Assembly (NCBI GenBank): GCA_965153355.1
Contig: OZ231126.1
Location: 57,598,001-57,662,000 of the forward strand
Direction: 5' to 3'
Length of the DNA: 64,000 nucleotides
DNA from: Flaccisagitta enflata
Lineage: Eukaryota > Chaetognatha > Sagittoidea > Aphragmophora
Shown here piece by piece: positions 11,998-23,884 of the stretch (within the stretch, counting starts at the first letter, position 1; each line of letters starts with the position of its first letter). The position numbers were made by a program, and so were the translations under genes. Under the pieces are notes generated by a model. It searched no databases. It was not told the DNA's origin and saw only the letters and a program-made list of their open reading frames with translations.

Positions 11998-12345
11998 ATG
12001 CAAAGTAGCATAACAAGAGTTCATACAAAGTCATAGGAAAGTTCTCTATCAAAGGGATATGCCTCAAAATCACCTACACATACAAACCACAACAAAAAGT
12101 TGGCCCTGGGACCTCTCAAAATTACCGCCGCCACCCCCCTCATATCCCATAGAAAATGTACAGGAAGGATTTTTGCCTATGTTTTACTATGGGAAAGGGG
12201 GTAGGTGGCGGCGCCTATTTATAGGGGTTTCAGGGCTAAATTTTTTTCATGGACCATCTGTAAACATGATTTTGTGCCATATCCCTCTGATAGAGAACGT
12301 TTCTATGAAATCGCATTAATTGTTGTTACGCTAATGCAAAGTTAT
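11998..12345. mobile_element. Foldback MITE-like element
   Basis: Imperfect inverted arms at about 11998-12135 and 12205-12345. Matching landmarks are GTTCTCTATCAAAGGGATATG against CATATCCCTCTGATAGAGAAC and ACCGCCGCCACCCCC against GGGGGTAGGTGGCGGCG. Exact ends and target duplication are not resolved. Confidence 0.6.
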
Positions 12346-12882
12346 AATTCAACCCAAGACATGTCAGATTGTAAAAGAAGATTTTCCTTAAAAACTCCCT
12401 TTTTTTAACCTTTATCCCTACATTTTACAGCTACTTTGGACAAAGAAATGGGTTTTAATGCAAAAATTGTTAAAACAAACTAATTATCTTTTTTCATTGA
12501 TAAAATGTGCAAATTAACAATGTCTATGATATTGCAAAAAAATGAGTTGACTGATCAGATTTTGTCTTCGATTGCACCCTGACATAAGAGGGTCTGTCCG
12601 TCGGTCCGTGCGTCGGTCCGTCCGTTAAGCTTCCTTAAAAATCGTATTTTTCAGCTCTTTTCAGCCGCGGCGATGTTACATACCAAATCAAACACTCTTT
12701 AGTAGGCTTTGGGGTCGTTTTATCTGTCTGTTGGTCCTTCTAAAGTTCTATCTGTCCTTCCGTATATCTGACATGTCTATCGCCAAAGTCAATACACACA
12801 AGGTCACAGTCAAGACGCATCTTTCGGGCTTGTTTTCTGAAGCATGGTGATTCATATAACAAAGGGTGAATTACTGTTTTTT
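12346..12882. other. No gene; HINE remnant
   Basis: A GTCCGTCGGTCCG tract at about 12590-12630 is likely the GTCY tract of a decayed HINE-like copy. Nothing else was recognised. Confidence 0.4.
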
Positions 12883-13045
12883 AGTTGCGGACACGCAACT
12901 TTATAAGGGGCTTTGTCCGTCCTTCGGTTGGTCCGTCTATCCGTCAGCACGAGTCGAAAAGTGGGAAAACGAGCGTTTTAGAAGCTTTTTGTGTATGTGT
13001 CTGCGTTGAGAAGGGAGTTGGGTAGGGCGTTTGGTCTTGGCTTTT
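12883..13045 (+). mobile_element. HINE-like element, truncated
   Basis: Hairpin AGTTGCGGACACGCAACT, TATAAGGGGCTTTGTCCGTCC and a GAGTCGAAAAGTGG segment are present. The far tag and terminal stem are missing. Confidence 0.6.
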
Positions 13046-13183
13046 CTAATCAGGTTGATATCCACGAGCAAAGTGAAGCATTTTTTAAGTACAACCCAAT
13101 AGTGAAACCAATTTTTATCATTTGTTTTAGATTTTGATCTGACAATCTTGTGAAGCTGTTGCGATTAGTGCACATGTGTTAGT

Positions 13184-13552
13184 AACCATGGCGTAAAAAA
13201 AAATGGCCGCCTATTCAAACCCCTCCCCTGAGTTCAATTTTTTGACTAGCTTCAAAATTTTCTAGATGGTTATAGAACTGGCTCAGAGAAAAAATCAGAA
13301 CTCAAAAAAGTCTACAAATGTACCCGTGGCATCAGTTTTTGTGAAAGGCATCCAAATATGAACTGCCGAATCACTTTTTTGCATTTTTTGGCTCTTGTAA
13401 TGTTTTACAAAAACTCATGCCAAATTCTGATTTTTTTGCTAAGTCAGAAATTGAAAATATTATCACCATCTCAAAAATTATGAAGCTAGTCCAAAAATTG
13501 AACTCACAGCAGCAAATTGAACATGGCGGCCATTTTTATTGACGCCATGGTT
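13184..13552. mobile_element. Foldback MITE-like element
   Basis: Terminal inverted repeats AACCATGGCGT and ACGCCATGGTT. Long imperfect arms include ATGGCCGCC/GGCGGCCAT and GAGTTCAATTTTTTGACTAGC/GCTAGTCCAAAAATTGAACTC. No coding sequence. Confidence 0.7.
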
Positions 13553-13775
13553 GGATGACATGGGAGATGAAAACAGTTAAAAATTCGCAGTAGTTAATAA
13601 TTCGAAATTCCGCATAATCTTACTTGTGTCTTACACATCACATTTTGTGTATTGTCTAATCTTGCTTGTATTTATGCGCTTTCATTTCATTTTATGGGAA
13701 ATTTTACCGAGACGCGAGGATTGATTCAAGACGAGTGAATGAAATTCCAAGTTAAACCCAAAGATAAGAAAAGAA

Positions 13776-13777
<2 letters not shown>

Positions 13778-13870
<93 letters not shown>
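13778..13870. repeat. (AG)n microsatellite
   Basis: A pure AG run ending three bases from a HINE-like element. Confidence 0.95.
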
Positions 13871-13872
<2 letters not shown>

Positions 13873-14003
13873 GAAACATGCCGGATACATGGCAACCAGA
13901 CGGGCGGGCAGGCGAAAAAAACTTGAATAACAACTTCGTGACAGAGGGGCGGACCGACTGACCAACCAAAGATGGTTTATAGATTCGCGTGTCTGCGACT
14001 AAA
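13873..14003 (-). mobile_element. HINE-like element, shortened
   Basis: AAACATGCCGGATACATGGC start, reduced middle, (GACC)n, and imperfect hairpin near 13980-14000 (GATTCGCGTGTCTGCGACT). Confidence 0.6.
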
Positions 14004-14114
14004 GACAAGCACAGAAGAACGACAGTCGCATGCTTCGTATTACCCCTACATGTGAAATACGTAAAATTCAAAATGGCCTTACGAATGACTAAAAAGTCAA
14101 GAATTACAATATGT

Positions 14115-14183
14115 TACGGGCAGACGGACTTAAGGACAGACTGACGGACCAACATCGTAGAGTCGCGTGCACGCGATTTAAAA
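14115..14183 (-). mobile_element. HINE-like element, hairpin end only
   Basis: A GACGGAC tract and hairpin AGTCGCGTGCACGCGAT are present. The other end is not found. Confidence 0.5.
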
Positions 14184-14292
14184 CAGATGAATCTATAAAT
14201 AAGCAGATAAAATGCGCTACTAAGGTGTCTGAAGCAGGCTGATTGAAACAAGGCCGGATACACGGGCCAAGACGGTGCGCCGAGCGTTATTT

Positions 14293-14575
14293 ATTCATAG
14301 CTATCCCTAGCTCCATCAGACCTATTCCTAGCTCTATCAGACCGTTCCTAGCTCTATCAGACCTATCCCGCCGGGCATTATTAATCCATAGCTATCCCTA
14401 GCTCCATCAGACCTATCCCCAGCTCTATCAGACCAATCCTAGCTCTATAAGACCTATCACCAGCTCTATCAGACCTATCCCCAGCTCTATCAGACCTATC
14501 CTAAGACCTATCCGACCTATCACCAGACCTATCCGACCTATCCCCAGCTCTATAAGACCTAACCGTAGCTGATTA
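14293..14575. repeat. 21-bp satellite
   Basis: Tandem units of CTAGCTCTATCAGACCTATCC with variants. It is carried inside a HINE-like element. Confidence 0.85.
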
Positions 14576-14579
14576 TATT

Positions 14580-15190
14580 AGTATCATTTATGATATATGT
14601 GATATATATGATATGTATGATGTATATGACATATATGATATATATGATATATATGATATGATATGATATATGATATGATATATGATATATATGATATGAT
14701 ATATGATATGATATATGATAGATACGATATGATATGATATATGATATGATATGATATATGATATGATATATGATATGATATATGATATGATATAAGATAT
14801 GATATATGATATGATATATGATATGATATATGATATGATATATGATATGATATATGATATGATATATGATATGATATATGATATGATATATGATATGATA
14901 TATGATATGATATGATATATGATATGATATATGATATGATATATGATATGATATATGATATGATATATGATATATGATATGATATATGATATGATATATG
15001 ATATGATATATGATATGATATTATATATGATATGATATATGACATGATATATGCTATGATATATGATATGATATATGATTTATGATATATGATATATATG
15101 TATATGATATGATATATATATATGATATATGATATGATATATGATATATATGATATATATGATATGACATATATGATATCATTTACAATA
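14580..15190. repeat. (GATATGATATAT)n satellite
   Basis: About 600 bp of GATATAT/GATATG units. The long minus-strand open frame through it is a repeat artefact. Confidence 0.95.
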
Positions 15191-15476
15191 TATAAGTATC
15201 ATTTATGATGAACGAAATGAGTTTTCTATTGATTTCAAACATTTTTAGTGATTTTCCATTCGAGCGTGACCGACGGATGGACGGACAGAGCTTCTTATAG
15301 AGATGCTATGGCGCATCTAAAATCATCCTAGCATATTTCTGAATCATTTCCAGTGATTTATGCCTCTTTTCGAGATTTTCAACTCGAGCGTTACGTGACC
15401 GACCAACCAACCGACCGACCGACCGACCGACCGACAGACAGAGCCTCTCATAGAGGTGCTATGGCGCACCTAAAAA

Positions 15477-16113
15477 CAGACCCGACACATATCTCTTCAC
15501 TGTGGTCCCTCTCACATGCGTCCAAAGTCAATCATTCGCCCTCTGTGGGATATCGAAGAGTTCACCTACATCTCAGCGGCAGTCGATACTCGATAGTGAT
15601 TTTGCCCGTCTACGATCGTTTTCCGGCGAAATTCATGTTTCTTGTCGATTTTAACCCAAGGGTCAAAACCTCCCGTACATAAAATTTGCGATGGTGAATA
15701 ATTACGCCTGACGAACGGCCACAAGATTAAGCGTGAATACTTCAGCCTCATTCTCCTCTTGCTTGACGAGTCGAATGTACTTTGGGGGCGGGGAAAACTT
15801 GAGGACATCCGCAATCAATCAACCATAACTGGGTGACGAAAGACTAAGGATCGTCTCGGCGCAGTTGATCAATTGTGCCTGAAGTTCAAGTTTCAAGTTA
15901 ATTTAAGCCTAGTTTGAGTTTCAGGACGACAGGAGGCCTCTACTCTTCAAAAGAGACTGGACAAAATCAAAATGTATCATGCAATTCCTGTACGTACATA
16001 TTCTCTAATTAATTTCCAAAGATTGAATTACAGTCACGGGCAGATGAATTGAAACTGAATATCTGGTTGTAATTTTAAACAAATAATTCAACTAAACCGC
16101 TCAATGGATTTTT
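15477..16113. other. No feature recognised
   Basis: Unique-looking sequence between two HINE-like elements. No coding motif was seen. Confidence 0.35.
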
Positions 16114-16352
16114 AGTCGCGTGCTACGCGACTCTATAAGCCACTTTTCGGTCGGTCCGTCGGTCGGTCGGTTGGTCGGTCACAAAACTGTTTTAAAGGCT
16201 TTTTAAAGCGTTTTCTATGTCACTGAATGATAGAAAAGAAACTGTGTGGAATAAATGGTTATTTCAAATGTTTTTTTCAAAAAATGTTTGTCTGTCTGCC
16301 TGACTTTTTTGAAAGAGCCGACGCACGCGACTTAGGTCTAATGACCTTGTTA
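16114..16352 (+). mobile_element. HINE-like element, AGGTC terminal stem
   Basis: Hairpin AGTCGCGTGCTACGCGACT, (GGTC)n, far tag GCACGCGAC, then terminal stem AGGTCTAATGACCT and TGTT. This is a third version of the terminal stem. Confidence 0.7.
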
Positions 16353-16449
16353 ATTTTTTAGCGTCTTCTTCGTCTTCAGTTGTCCATCCGTTGCTGCGTC
16401 CGTCGGCCAGTCCATAAGCGCAATAAAGGAAATAGAAAAACAAGTTTTT

Positions 16450-16651
16450 AGTCGCGTGCTACGCGACTCAACACCCCGCTTTGTCGGTCCGTCCATCATT
16501 CCGTTGGTCCGTCCGTCCGTCACACTTTACTTTTTTGGCGTCAATGGGATTTTTGGCCATACTACTCCTGCCCAAAAGCTCCACTGATCCCAATTATGGC
16601 CCCTGCCCACCCGCACGCGACTGGGGTAGCCGTGTATCCGGCCTTGTTTTT
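16450..16651 (+). mobile_element. HINE-like element, complete copy
   Basis: Hairpin AGTCGCGTGCTACGCGACT, (GTCC)n, CTCCTGCCCAAAAGCTCC, GCCCCTGCCCACCC, tag GCACGCGACT, stem GCCGTGTATCCGGCC and TTGTTTTT. It is a good reference copy on this strand. A second end (CGATATTGTGACCCCGCGTC) follows at 16715-16734, as in the 4999-5201 subtype. Confidence 0.75.
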
Positions 16652-16857
16652 GATGATTGTGAATGTGTGGGGAGGGGGAAATTGAATGGGGGTTGGACGC
16701 CCGATATTGTGACCCCGCGTCACTTGCTCAAAACGCTTCAATTTTATTTTTGTTAAAAAATTAGATGCAGTTGAGCTTCATTAGAGCTCATGCCAAGGGA
16801 CCCAGCAAATTTAAGCCTTTAACACTAGCATTTAACTTTAAGTTTAAGTGCAGCTGC

Positions 16858-17454
16858 CCTGATTTTAGAGCGGGCCCGCGGGCCCGAGGCCCGCATTTTG
16901 GCAGTCAGGTCCGCTTATTTTTCTGACGGTTTTTTATTTGTTTGAATAATGACGCGATCGAAGTCATTTTACAACTGGCCTCCATGATCAAATTAAAACT
17001 GATCACCTTGCATCACTGCTCTCTCTACTTAAAACAATCTTATGATGGTTTTGCAGAATTTTTTTTTCTCTTCCACTTTTTGACATGATGCAGAAAAAAG
17101 TTTCTACAGAACATTCAAACAATAAAGCTGACAAAAATTTGGAAAATGTAAAAACAAACAAAAGATATTTAAAAGCCTTTCAAACATTTGGAATAGGACA
17201 AAAACGAAAAGGGAACATTATGACAGATGGACGAACCAACAGACTGATGGACCGAGGGTCAAGGGATGGACAAAGTGAGTTATATGAAAGCTTAGCATGC
17301 TACTAAAATATCTACATTTCTTTCAGAATAGAAAGAAAACAACTGTTTTATTTACCAAGAACAGTAAAAGAGAATTATTATGTCGGGCCGTTGTATTTAT
17401 GTCGGGCCCGCTTAAATTTCTGGGAGCGGGCCCGACTGGCCCGCTCAAAAAATC
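16858..17454. mobile_element. Element with GC-rich inverted ends
   Basis: AGAGCGGGCCCGCGGGCCCG at the left faces GCGGGCCCGACTGGCCCGCTC at the right, in otherwise AT-rich DNA. It may be a non-autonomous DNA transposon. No clear target duplication. A degenerate HINE-like hairpin end lies inside at about 17225-17306. Confidence 0.4.
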
Positions 17455-17968
17455 ACTAAGTTCAGTGCTGCTTATTACCTCTATCAAAATTACTACAGTA
17501 CGATGGGAACAATGACGACCTAGACTGGAGGATAGATTTTAGGTATCCTAATTTATTTGTATCATAAAATGTTTGAGATGTAGGCTAATTAAAAGTTACT
17601 CTATTGAGTGAATGCATCTGCATCTCTTAAACTTCAACTTGTGACTTGACCTCATCAAGATTTCATTTTTCAAGGTTCTAACCTTTTTCATTAGATTAGG
17701 CCAACAATTTTATATAGTTTAGAAAAAAAATCACTTCAATTGGACTATTTTTACAGGTTTTACAGCTATTATTAATAAACAAAAGTTATGCAAATAAGTT
17801 TTTTTGGCAAAACTTAAAATGGCCATAAAACCTGTAAAAATGGACTGATTGAGCTGATTTTTTTTTGTAAATGTAAATTTAATGTAATGTAATGTAAATA
17901 TGTAATGTAATTCAATGTTATGTAATAAAAATTTTTCACCCAATCTGTTGAGATAAGTTAGAACTTTG
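17455..17968. other. No gene; short AATGT repeats
   Basis: AT-rich, with a small (TAATG)n tract at 17880-17930. No other feature was recognised. Confidence 0.4.
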
Positions 17969-18084
17969 AACAAGGCCAGATACACGGCAATCCAGTCGCG
18001 GATGGTTGAGGGGGAGCAGTAATGCGAAAACTAATCGCAATTCAACAATGTGACAGATGGCACAATATAGTTTGAGGGAAAATA

Positions 18085-19140
18085 ACTGGACCCGTTTTTG
18101 GTTGTTGGACCCATTTTTTTTATCTTATTTTCATTGATTGGACCCATTTTTATTAGTAAGAGGACCCGTTTTTTAGAGACTTAGAAAATAAAAAACGGGT
18201 CCACTGACTGACAAAAACAGGTCCGTTCACCAAAAACAGGTCCGCAATCAATAGGTTAAAATAGGAATATGTGGTAAAGCCATTTTTTAAGAAGCAATTT
18301 TCCTCATCACTGTATTGGTCTCACTATGCAGTGGTGAGTTATTCTCATGTATGATATTGAACAGAGCACCTCTTTTTTCCACCAAGAGGACCCGTTCTGA
18401 CTATAATAAAAAGGTGAATGGACCTGTTTTTTTCAGCCAGAGGACCCATTTTTCATGGACCCGTTTTTTGCACTTATGGGACCCTTGAGTGCTTCACATA
18501 GCAAAATTTGGTTACTTCTTTTCACCCTCTTTACCTAATGCGGAGTGGCTAATTTTATGAGCTTTACCATTTTTCTTTTATCAAAAATCGTTTATCTTCC
18601 GTTTTTAGAAAATTGTTTTTGAGGACCTAGTTTGCATATTGCAGTGGCATGAAACAATAAGCTTATATTCTTTGAATTAGTTTTTATAAATTTCTACTCT
18701 TCATTGAATTGTTAAGCTGCCTTTTCAATAGATCTTCCATAGCGTATGTTCTGAGATTTTAGTTTATTTCTATAAAGATCATAATTTTCTAAAACAAATA
18801 ATCGTCTTTTTTGTAACAAAACTGCATAGGACGCTGAATTCTGGGAAATCTGTGGAAACTTTAGGGCCAAAACAAAAATGGAAGATAAAGGAATTTTGAA
18901 AAAAGAAAAATGGTCATCTTCATGATTTTTGCTCCTCCACATTACTCAAGTAGGGTGAAGGGATACTCCAAACTTTTGCTATGTGAAGCACCCAAATGGG
19001 ACCTGTTTTTCACGCTCATAGGACCCCTCTAGTGAACATATTTTTGACAGTCAGGGGACCCGTTTTTACGGGTCCCTAATGTAAAAACAGGTCCTACAAC
19101 CAAAAAATGGGACCCTTTTTTATCTATTGAGAAAACAAGT
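18085..19140. repeat. GGACCCGTTTTT array in both orientations
   Basis: About fifteen dispersed copies of GGACCCGTTTTT or its complement AAAAACGGGTCC. Several pair as hairpins, for example around 18155-18205 and 19060-19075. Spacing is irregular, so it is not a simple tandem satellite. Confidence 0.75.
18488..19004. mobile_element. MITE-like element, GTGCTTCACATAGC ends
   Basis: The left end GTGCTTCACATAGCAAAA matches the inverted right end TTTTGCTATGTGAAGCAC. The interior is AT-rich and partly palindromic. A second copy lies at 29067-29578 in the kelch gene intron, with the same ends. Confidence 0.7.
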
Positions 19141-19242
19141 TTAAACTAGGTTGTGGATGGACGGACCAACCGACACGGCAAGGTGTAGAGTCGCGTGTCC
19201 GCGACTAAAAAATGATGATCATTCTAATCTACTCACAGTCAT

Positions 19243-19833
19243 ACTATCTAGCTCATAAATATACGGACAGCTGAAAAAAAAAAGCTTATTGACTCACTGA
19301 ATGAGAAATATCTTCCAATGAATTAATTTTTAGTTATTATATGGTATTTTAATTTACCAAGTCCTTCTGTTTCAAGTTTTTACCTGATTGGTCAATGATT
19401 TTTTAACTCGAATCAGTATATACTTAACTTTTTGATAAGCAACAAAAAACATTGAATTTTTTTTGTTTTCCTATAATATAAGATAATTTTAGAGCAATAT
19501 GTTAAACTGCAGCGTACAATTTTTTCAACATTAAAAAAATTTGGTAAAAATGTGATCTAATGAGATCAAGCAGAATGATTTTGGCCAATCCGTGTGGATT
19601 CAAGAGCTCTTTCTTCATAGGTTGTTCTTTGTAAATATGAACTGAAAACCTCTGAATTTGATCTTGGTAAATTGCTGTCATTTAATAATGGATTGAGCTA
19701 CTGAGCTCTGCTTGGTCTTGAATGGAAGATTTTTTGTCATAGTTTGTTGATCTGCTTTCATTTTTATATTAGATATTGATGTTTAGCTGCTATGAACATG
19801 AGTAGGTGTCCGTATATTTATGAGCTAGATAGT
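19243..19833. mobile_element. MITE-like element with 27-bp inverted ends
   Basis: The left end ACTATCTAGCTCATAAATA (27 bp in all, to 19269) is inverted almost perfectly at 19807-19833. The ~540-bp AT-rich interior has no coding frame. Target duplication is unclear. Confidence 0.75.
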
Positions 19834-22140
19834 AACAGTGGCCAAAAAAAAAAAACGGACGCTTAGTTTTTTATGATTGACTGAATACTACACATACTTT
19901 TCACTTTAAATCCATGAGCATTTTAAAGAGCTTCAAAAATTTTACAAATCTAGACCAAGCAGAAACTTCTATCTCAAGTCTTTTTAAAATGACGTAAGAT
20001 TGAAATTCAACACCCATTTTCTTAAAAGCAAATTCCTGGGTTTTACAATAAGACACTTTTTGTTTTACATATTCTGTAGGTGCCTTTCATATTTAGGGAC
20101 GGAGGCCAAATTTTTGTTATCTGTGTCATATTTTTATAGGTAATTCGTAAAATTTTAGATCTCAGATCATCTGAACTGGTTTCCCGCATTGAGCTCACTT
20201 AGTTGTAAGCATTAAGACAAAAAAAATCCACTTTTGGGCCCCAACTGTCAATTTTTTACGTATTTTTGCTTGTAGTAACCATCGTCAAAATGATGTAACA
20301 ATGATGTAACAAATGCTGTTAATGAATATACTCCATGTTCATTTCAGAAAAAAAAGGTATTTTTCTTCCCTAATGTTATCATGGGATGTGTTCTCAAAGG
20401 TCAGGAATGATCTGACCACTCTGCCATCATTAAACTCCATGAAAAATCTCATTATGTCCTCCTCACCAAAATGGTCATTTTTTCCGCTATTTTCGGACAA
20501 CTTTTGACTATTTACAATTTACGATAATTTTTCCAGTCATGTAATAGGAGGGAGGCACAAAAAATGGTACATCTTACAAGAGTAATGTCCAACCTGACCA
20601 ACAAAAATGATTTGGACCCCTTTCGACAAAAAAGATTTTATTTATGAAGCCAAACAGAATTTCGGACAATCGCGATTTTCGTATTTGTAGACATTTTTTA
20701 ATTTGTCCCATCCATGTCTCGTGTCAGAGATTATGTTCTTAATTTTTACCAACAGAAACTGATGATGTCAATTTTCTCCGGTCGCTTCGTGATAACGGGG
20801 GCCTTCGACCAAAAAGAAAATCACCTCTAGTTTCCTTTTTTTCTTTCCTCTATAGAGACTGGAACAGAATTTCGGACAATTGCTATTTTCGTATTTGTAG
20901 ACATTTTTGCCGCAAAGACAAGCTGTGACAAATTGTCCACTCTTACGCTGAATAGACGCCAAGAATCAGTCTCTCCCGTTGGTCTTCAAGTACATAAGCA
21001 TTTAAGATTGATGCTTGGTGGTCATGTGCACGCTTTAAGTAACACACGCAGCACAATTGCAGCATACTTGCTGCACATTTGTAGCATACATCAAAAATCG
21101 TTTTTTTTTTTCTCAAATTCATCTTTTTCCTCGCGGTCTGAGTGCTTCTTAAACACATTTGGGGATTGATAGTCATGTTGAAGACTTGAAGAATATTTTA
21201 ACACATGCAGCATAATTGCAGCACACTTGCTGCATACTCGGAAAATTGCCGTTTACAAGTCATTTCCTTTTGAATTAGTCTGTGGGGCATGTAAGACTCA
21301 TAGATTCAGTTTGATCTATGGGGAAGATGACTAAAAATGCTAATAATGCATTTTTTCATGATTGACTAACTTGTGTGAAGTAAAGAAACTTTAGAATATT
21401 GAGAGAAACTTAAAGACACCAGAATGAAATGAGAAAACGAGAAATTTATCAATTAGAACCTTTTGGTTTTTCATTCTTTTCCTCCTTTTCATTTCCTTCA
21501 TTCTTACACTTCTCGTAACTTTTTCTCTTCTGTTCCTTCCTCCTCTCTTCCTATTCACTGGCACTAGTCTCACGAGGTCTACCCCTTTGCGGAGGCAATG
21601 TGTTTGGACAATGATAGAATTGAAGGATGAAAACACATTTTGACTGATTGCTAATTTCACCATAGCAAGTAATTGGCTAACTTATTGAAATCTAAGTGTT
21701 ACAATCATAAATATCATAGTACTCTTATTCTAATCATTGAACTGTGAAAGAATTTAGTTTTAAAAACACCTTACTCGAGCGGCCCCCTAAGGCCCTAGCT
21801 GATGACAAACGAGTTATGACAGGGTCAGCTGATAGATCACACTTTGACCAAGACCAACTTTTAATGCAAGAAAACGAAGCAAATAAATATGTCGAGGTGT
21901 AAACGAAGGCAAAGTTTAGGTTTCAGATTCTTTCTATAACTATATTATTAACAAAATTATAATCTTTTAAATAAATTTGTAGTTTGGAATTATCTTATTA
22001 GTATAAAAAAACCTAGTGTGATAAAGGCATTGCTTCGTTTTATAATTTATTGATAAAGACAAAGAATGATCACTCATATAGATTCTTTCAAAATGATAGA
22101 GCATAAATTCAAATTGAACAACAAACAATATCTTTCAATC
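19834..22140. other. No gene; small local duplications
   Basis: AT-rich. Two copies of ACAGAATTTCGGACAAT...TTCGTATTTGTAGACATTTTT lie at about 20650-20700 and 20870-20910. Two copies of an AATTGCAGCA...TTGCTGCA segment lie near 21055 and 21215. No protein motif was recognised in any frame. Confidence 0.5.
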
Positions 22141-22144
22141 TAGC

Positions 22145-22560
22145 CAGAAAACTTTAATTTTGGCCTGGGGCCCATCATTTTGGCCATTTAGACCCAAATT
22201 GGTGCTTCAAATACCTAAATTCTATACAGATTAGTGCCATTCTGCTTGGATTTAAGCTATTTTGCTTGGATTTAGGGTATTCTCCTTAGATTTGGGCTTT
22301 ATTGCTTGGATTTAGGCTATTTAGCGGAATTTTGGTCAGAATAGGCCCTAAAGGAGACGTAGCCCTAAGGATGGGGCAGGGGGGGATGAACGGATGGACG
22401 AATGGACGGACGGATGGACGAACAGACAGATTCCCCCTGTGCTCTACAGGACTTTGTCCCCTTTGGGGCCGCTGCCCTGCTCCCCCTCAACTAAATCACA
22501 CACAACTCAAGCAAGGCAAGGGTACCGCTGACCACTTATTGCCTTTGGGCTGCTACTAAT
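22145..22560. mobile_element. GP element, right part
   Basis: About 20-bp units (CTTGGATTTAGGCTATT type), then CCTGT...ACAGG, TTTGGGGCCGCTGCCC and TACCGCTGACCA. The left terminal repeat was not found. Confidence 0.5.
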
Positions 22561-22641
22561 TTTCTTAACACTTTTTTGTACACTAATGCTTTTCTAAAAA
22601 CTAAAATAAAAACAACATAATGATTACTTTTTGTGATGAAA

Positions 22642-23287
22642 ATAAGGCCAACACCTATAAGTCGCGTGCAAGACTTACTAAATTACTTAATTACACAACC
22701 ACATGACTAAAAAATCTAATCAACCTAAGATAACCAAAAATAATCTAAAACAACCTAGAATGACTTAAAACGACCTAAATTGACTAAAATGACTTAAAGT
22801 GATTAACATGACTTGAGTTGCTAAAATAACTTAAATTGACTTAAATTGACCTAGAGTGACTTAAAATAACTCATATTGACCGGAAATAACTAAAATTGAT
22901 TTTGATCAACCTAAATTAACTTCAATTGACCTAAAATAACTTAAACAGGGCCGGATACACGGCCAATACCAGTCGCGGACGGGTGGGCAGGGGCGGAAAT
23001 GCGCGTTTCCGCACTCTCTCAACTCGATCACCACGGACTGTCCGACCAACGGACGGACGGACAAAGCCTCTTATAGAGTCGCTAGTCCGCGACTAAAAAC
23101 TAAAATAAACATATTGACTCGAATGATTTAAATTGACTTAAACCTAAAATGACCTTAAATGACTTAAAATGACCTAATTGATTTGAAATGTGTTAGTAAT
23201 AATAAACGAATAAAAAAAGTAAAATGTGACCGACCAACCGACCAACAGACAAAGCGGAGTGTAGAGTTTCCTACATGCGACTAAAAA
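22642..23287 (-). mobile_element. HINE-like element with (TTGACCTAAA)n cargo
   Basis: Left end AAGGCCAACACCTATAAGTC with GCGTGC tag. The right end has (GACC)n and a degenerate hairpin followed by GCGACTAAAAA. The core is a degenerate tandem of TTAAATTGACCTAAAATGAC-type units. A second complete copy is nested at 22944-23099. Confidence 0.55.
22944..23099 (-). mobile_element. HINE-like element nested in another
   Basis: GGGCCGGATACACGGCC, tag AGTCGCGGAC, GGGTGGGCAGGGGCGG, (GGAC)n, and hairpin AGTCGCTAGTCCGCGACT then AAAAA. It interrupts the satellite core of 22642-23287. Confidence 0.75.
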
Positions 23288-23505
23288 TCTAAATCAGTAA
23301 AATTTAAAATATTGAAAAAACTGGTTTGACTCTTGAAATTTGGTCTTTGTTTGTACCTCGACATATAGGTAGCAGGGAGTCAAATTCATATCTCTGATTT
23401 TTAATCTGATTGGAAACCCACAGTGCAACAATTTTGGTGATCTGAAAAGTTCCGTCGTCGCTATAGTAATTCAATTCTTCCCTTTAACAGTACCAAAATC
23501 TTATT

Positions 23506-23648
23506 AGTTGCGTGCTACGCGACTCTACAACCCGCTTTGTCGGTCTGTCGGTCCATCCGTCTGTCTGCCGGACTGATGATGGAGTGACCTCAAATATGGC
23601 CCCTGCCACCCGCACGCGACTAAGGTAGCCGTGTATCTGGCCTTGTAT
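23506..23648 (+). mobile_element. HINE-like element
   Basis: Hairpin AGTTGCGTGCTACGCGACT (one mismatch), (GTCG/GTCC)n, CCCCTGCCACCC, tag GCACGCGACT, and GCCGTGTATCTGGCC end. Confidence 0.7.
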
Positions 23649-23705
23649 TTCTTACAAAAGGCACCAAATTGTCACATTGACGAGAAACTGCAACCATGAC
23701 CGGGT

Positions 23706-23884
23706 AACAAGGCCGGATACACGGCTACCCCAGTCCCGTGCGGGTGGGCAGGGATATTTGAGGTCAGTGGAGCATTTGGGCAGGAGCGGTATAGTCAAAA
23801 ACCCCATAAACTCCATAAAAGTAAACTGACGGACGGACGGACCGACAAAGCGGGGTGTAGAGTCACGTAGCACGCGACTAAAAA
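23706..23884 (-). mobile_element. HINE-like element
   Basis: AACAAGGCCGGATACACGGC, tag AGTCCCGTGC, (GGAC)n, and hairpin AGTCACGTAGCACGCGACT then AAAAAG. It faces the previous copy tail to tail across about 57 bp. Confidence 0.7.

Larger units (their letters stand above)
14246..15476 (-). mobile_element. HINE-like element, GGTGCG tag, satellite cargo
   Basis: It begins AAACAAGGCCGGATACACGG with tag GGTGCGCC. It ends in (CCGA)n and hairpin AGGTGCTATGGCGCACCT at 15454-15471, whose right arm matches the left tag. A second hairpin end, AGATGCTATGGCGCATCT, lies inside at 15301-15318 and belongs to another copy. The core is two satellites, listed separately. Confidence 0.6.
17969..19212 (-). mobile_element. 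HINE-like element with 1.1-kb cargo
   Basis: It begins AACAAGGCCAGATACACGGC with tag AGTCGCGGA. It ends with (GGAC)n and hairpin AGTCGCGTGTCCGCGACT at 19189-19206, matching the tag. Between them is a dispersed GGACCCGTTTTT array that itself contains a TIR element. Confidence 0.65.

Noticed and set aside
14584-15045. 153-residue minus-strand frame (ISYHISYH...)
   Set aside because: GATATGATATAT satellite translation, no domain.
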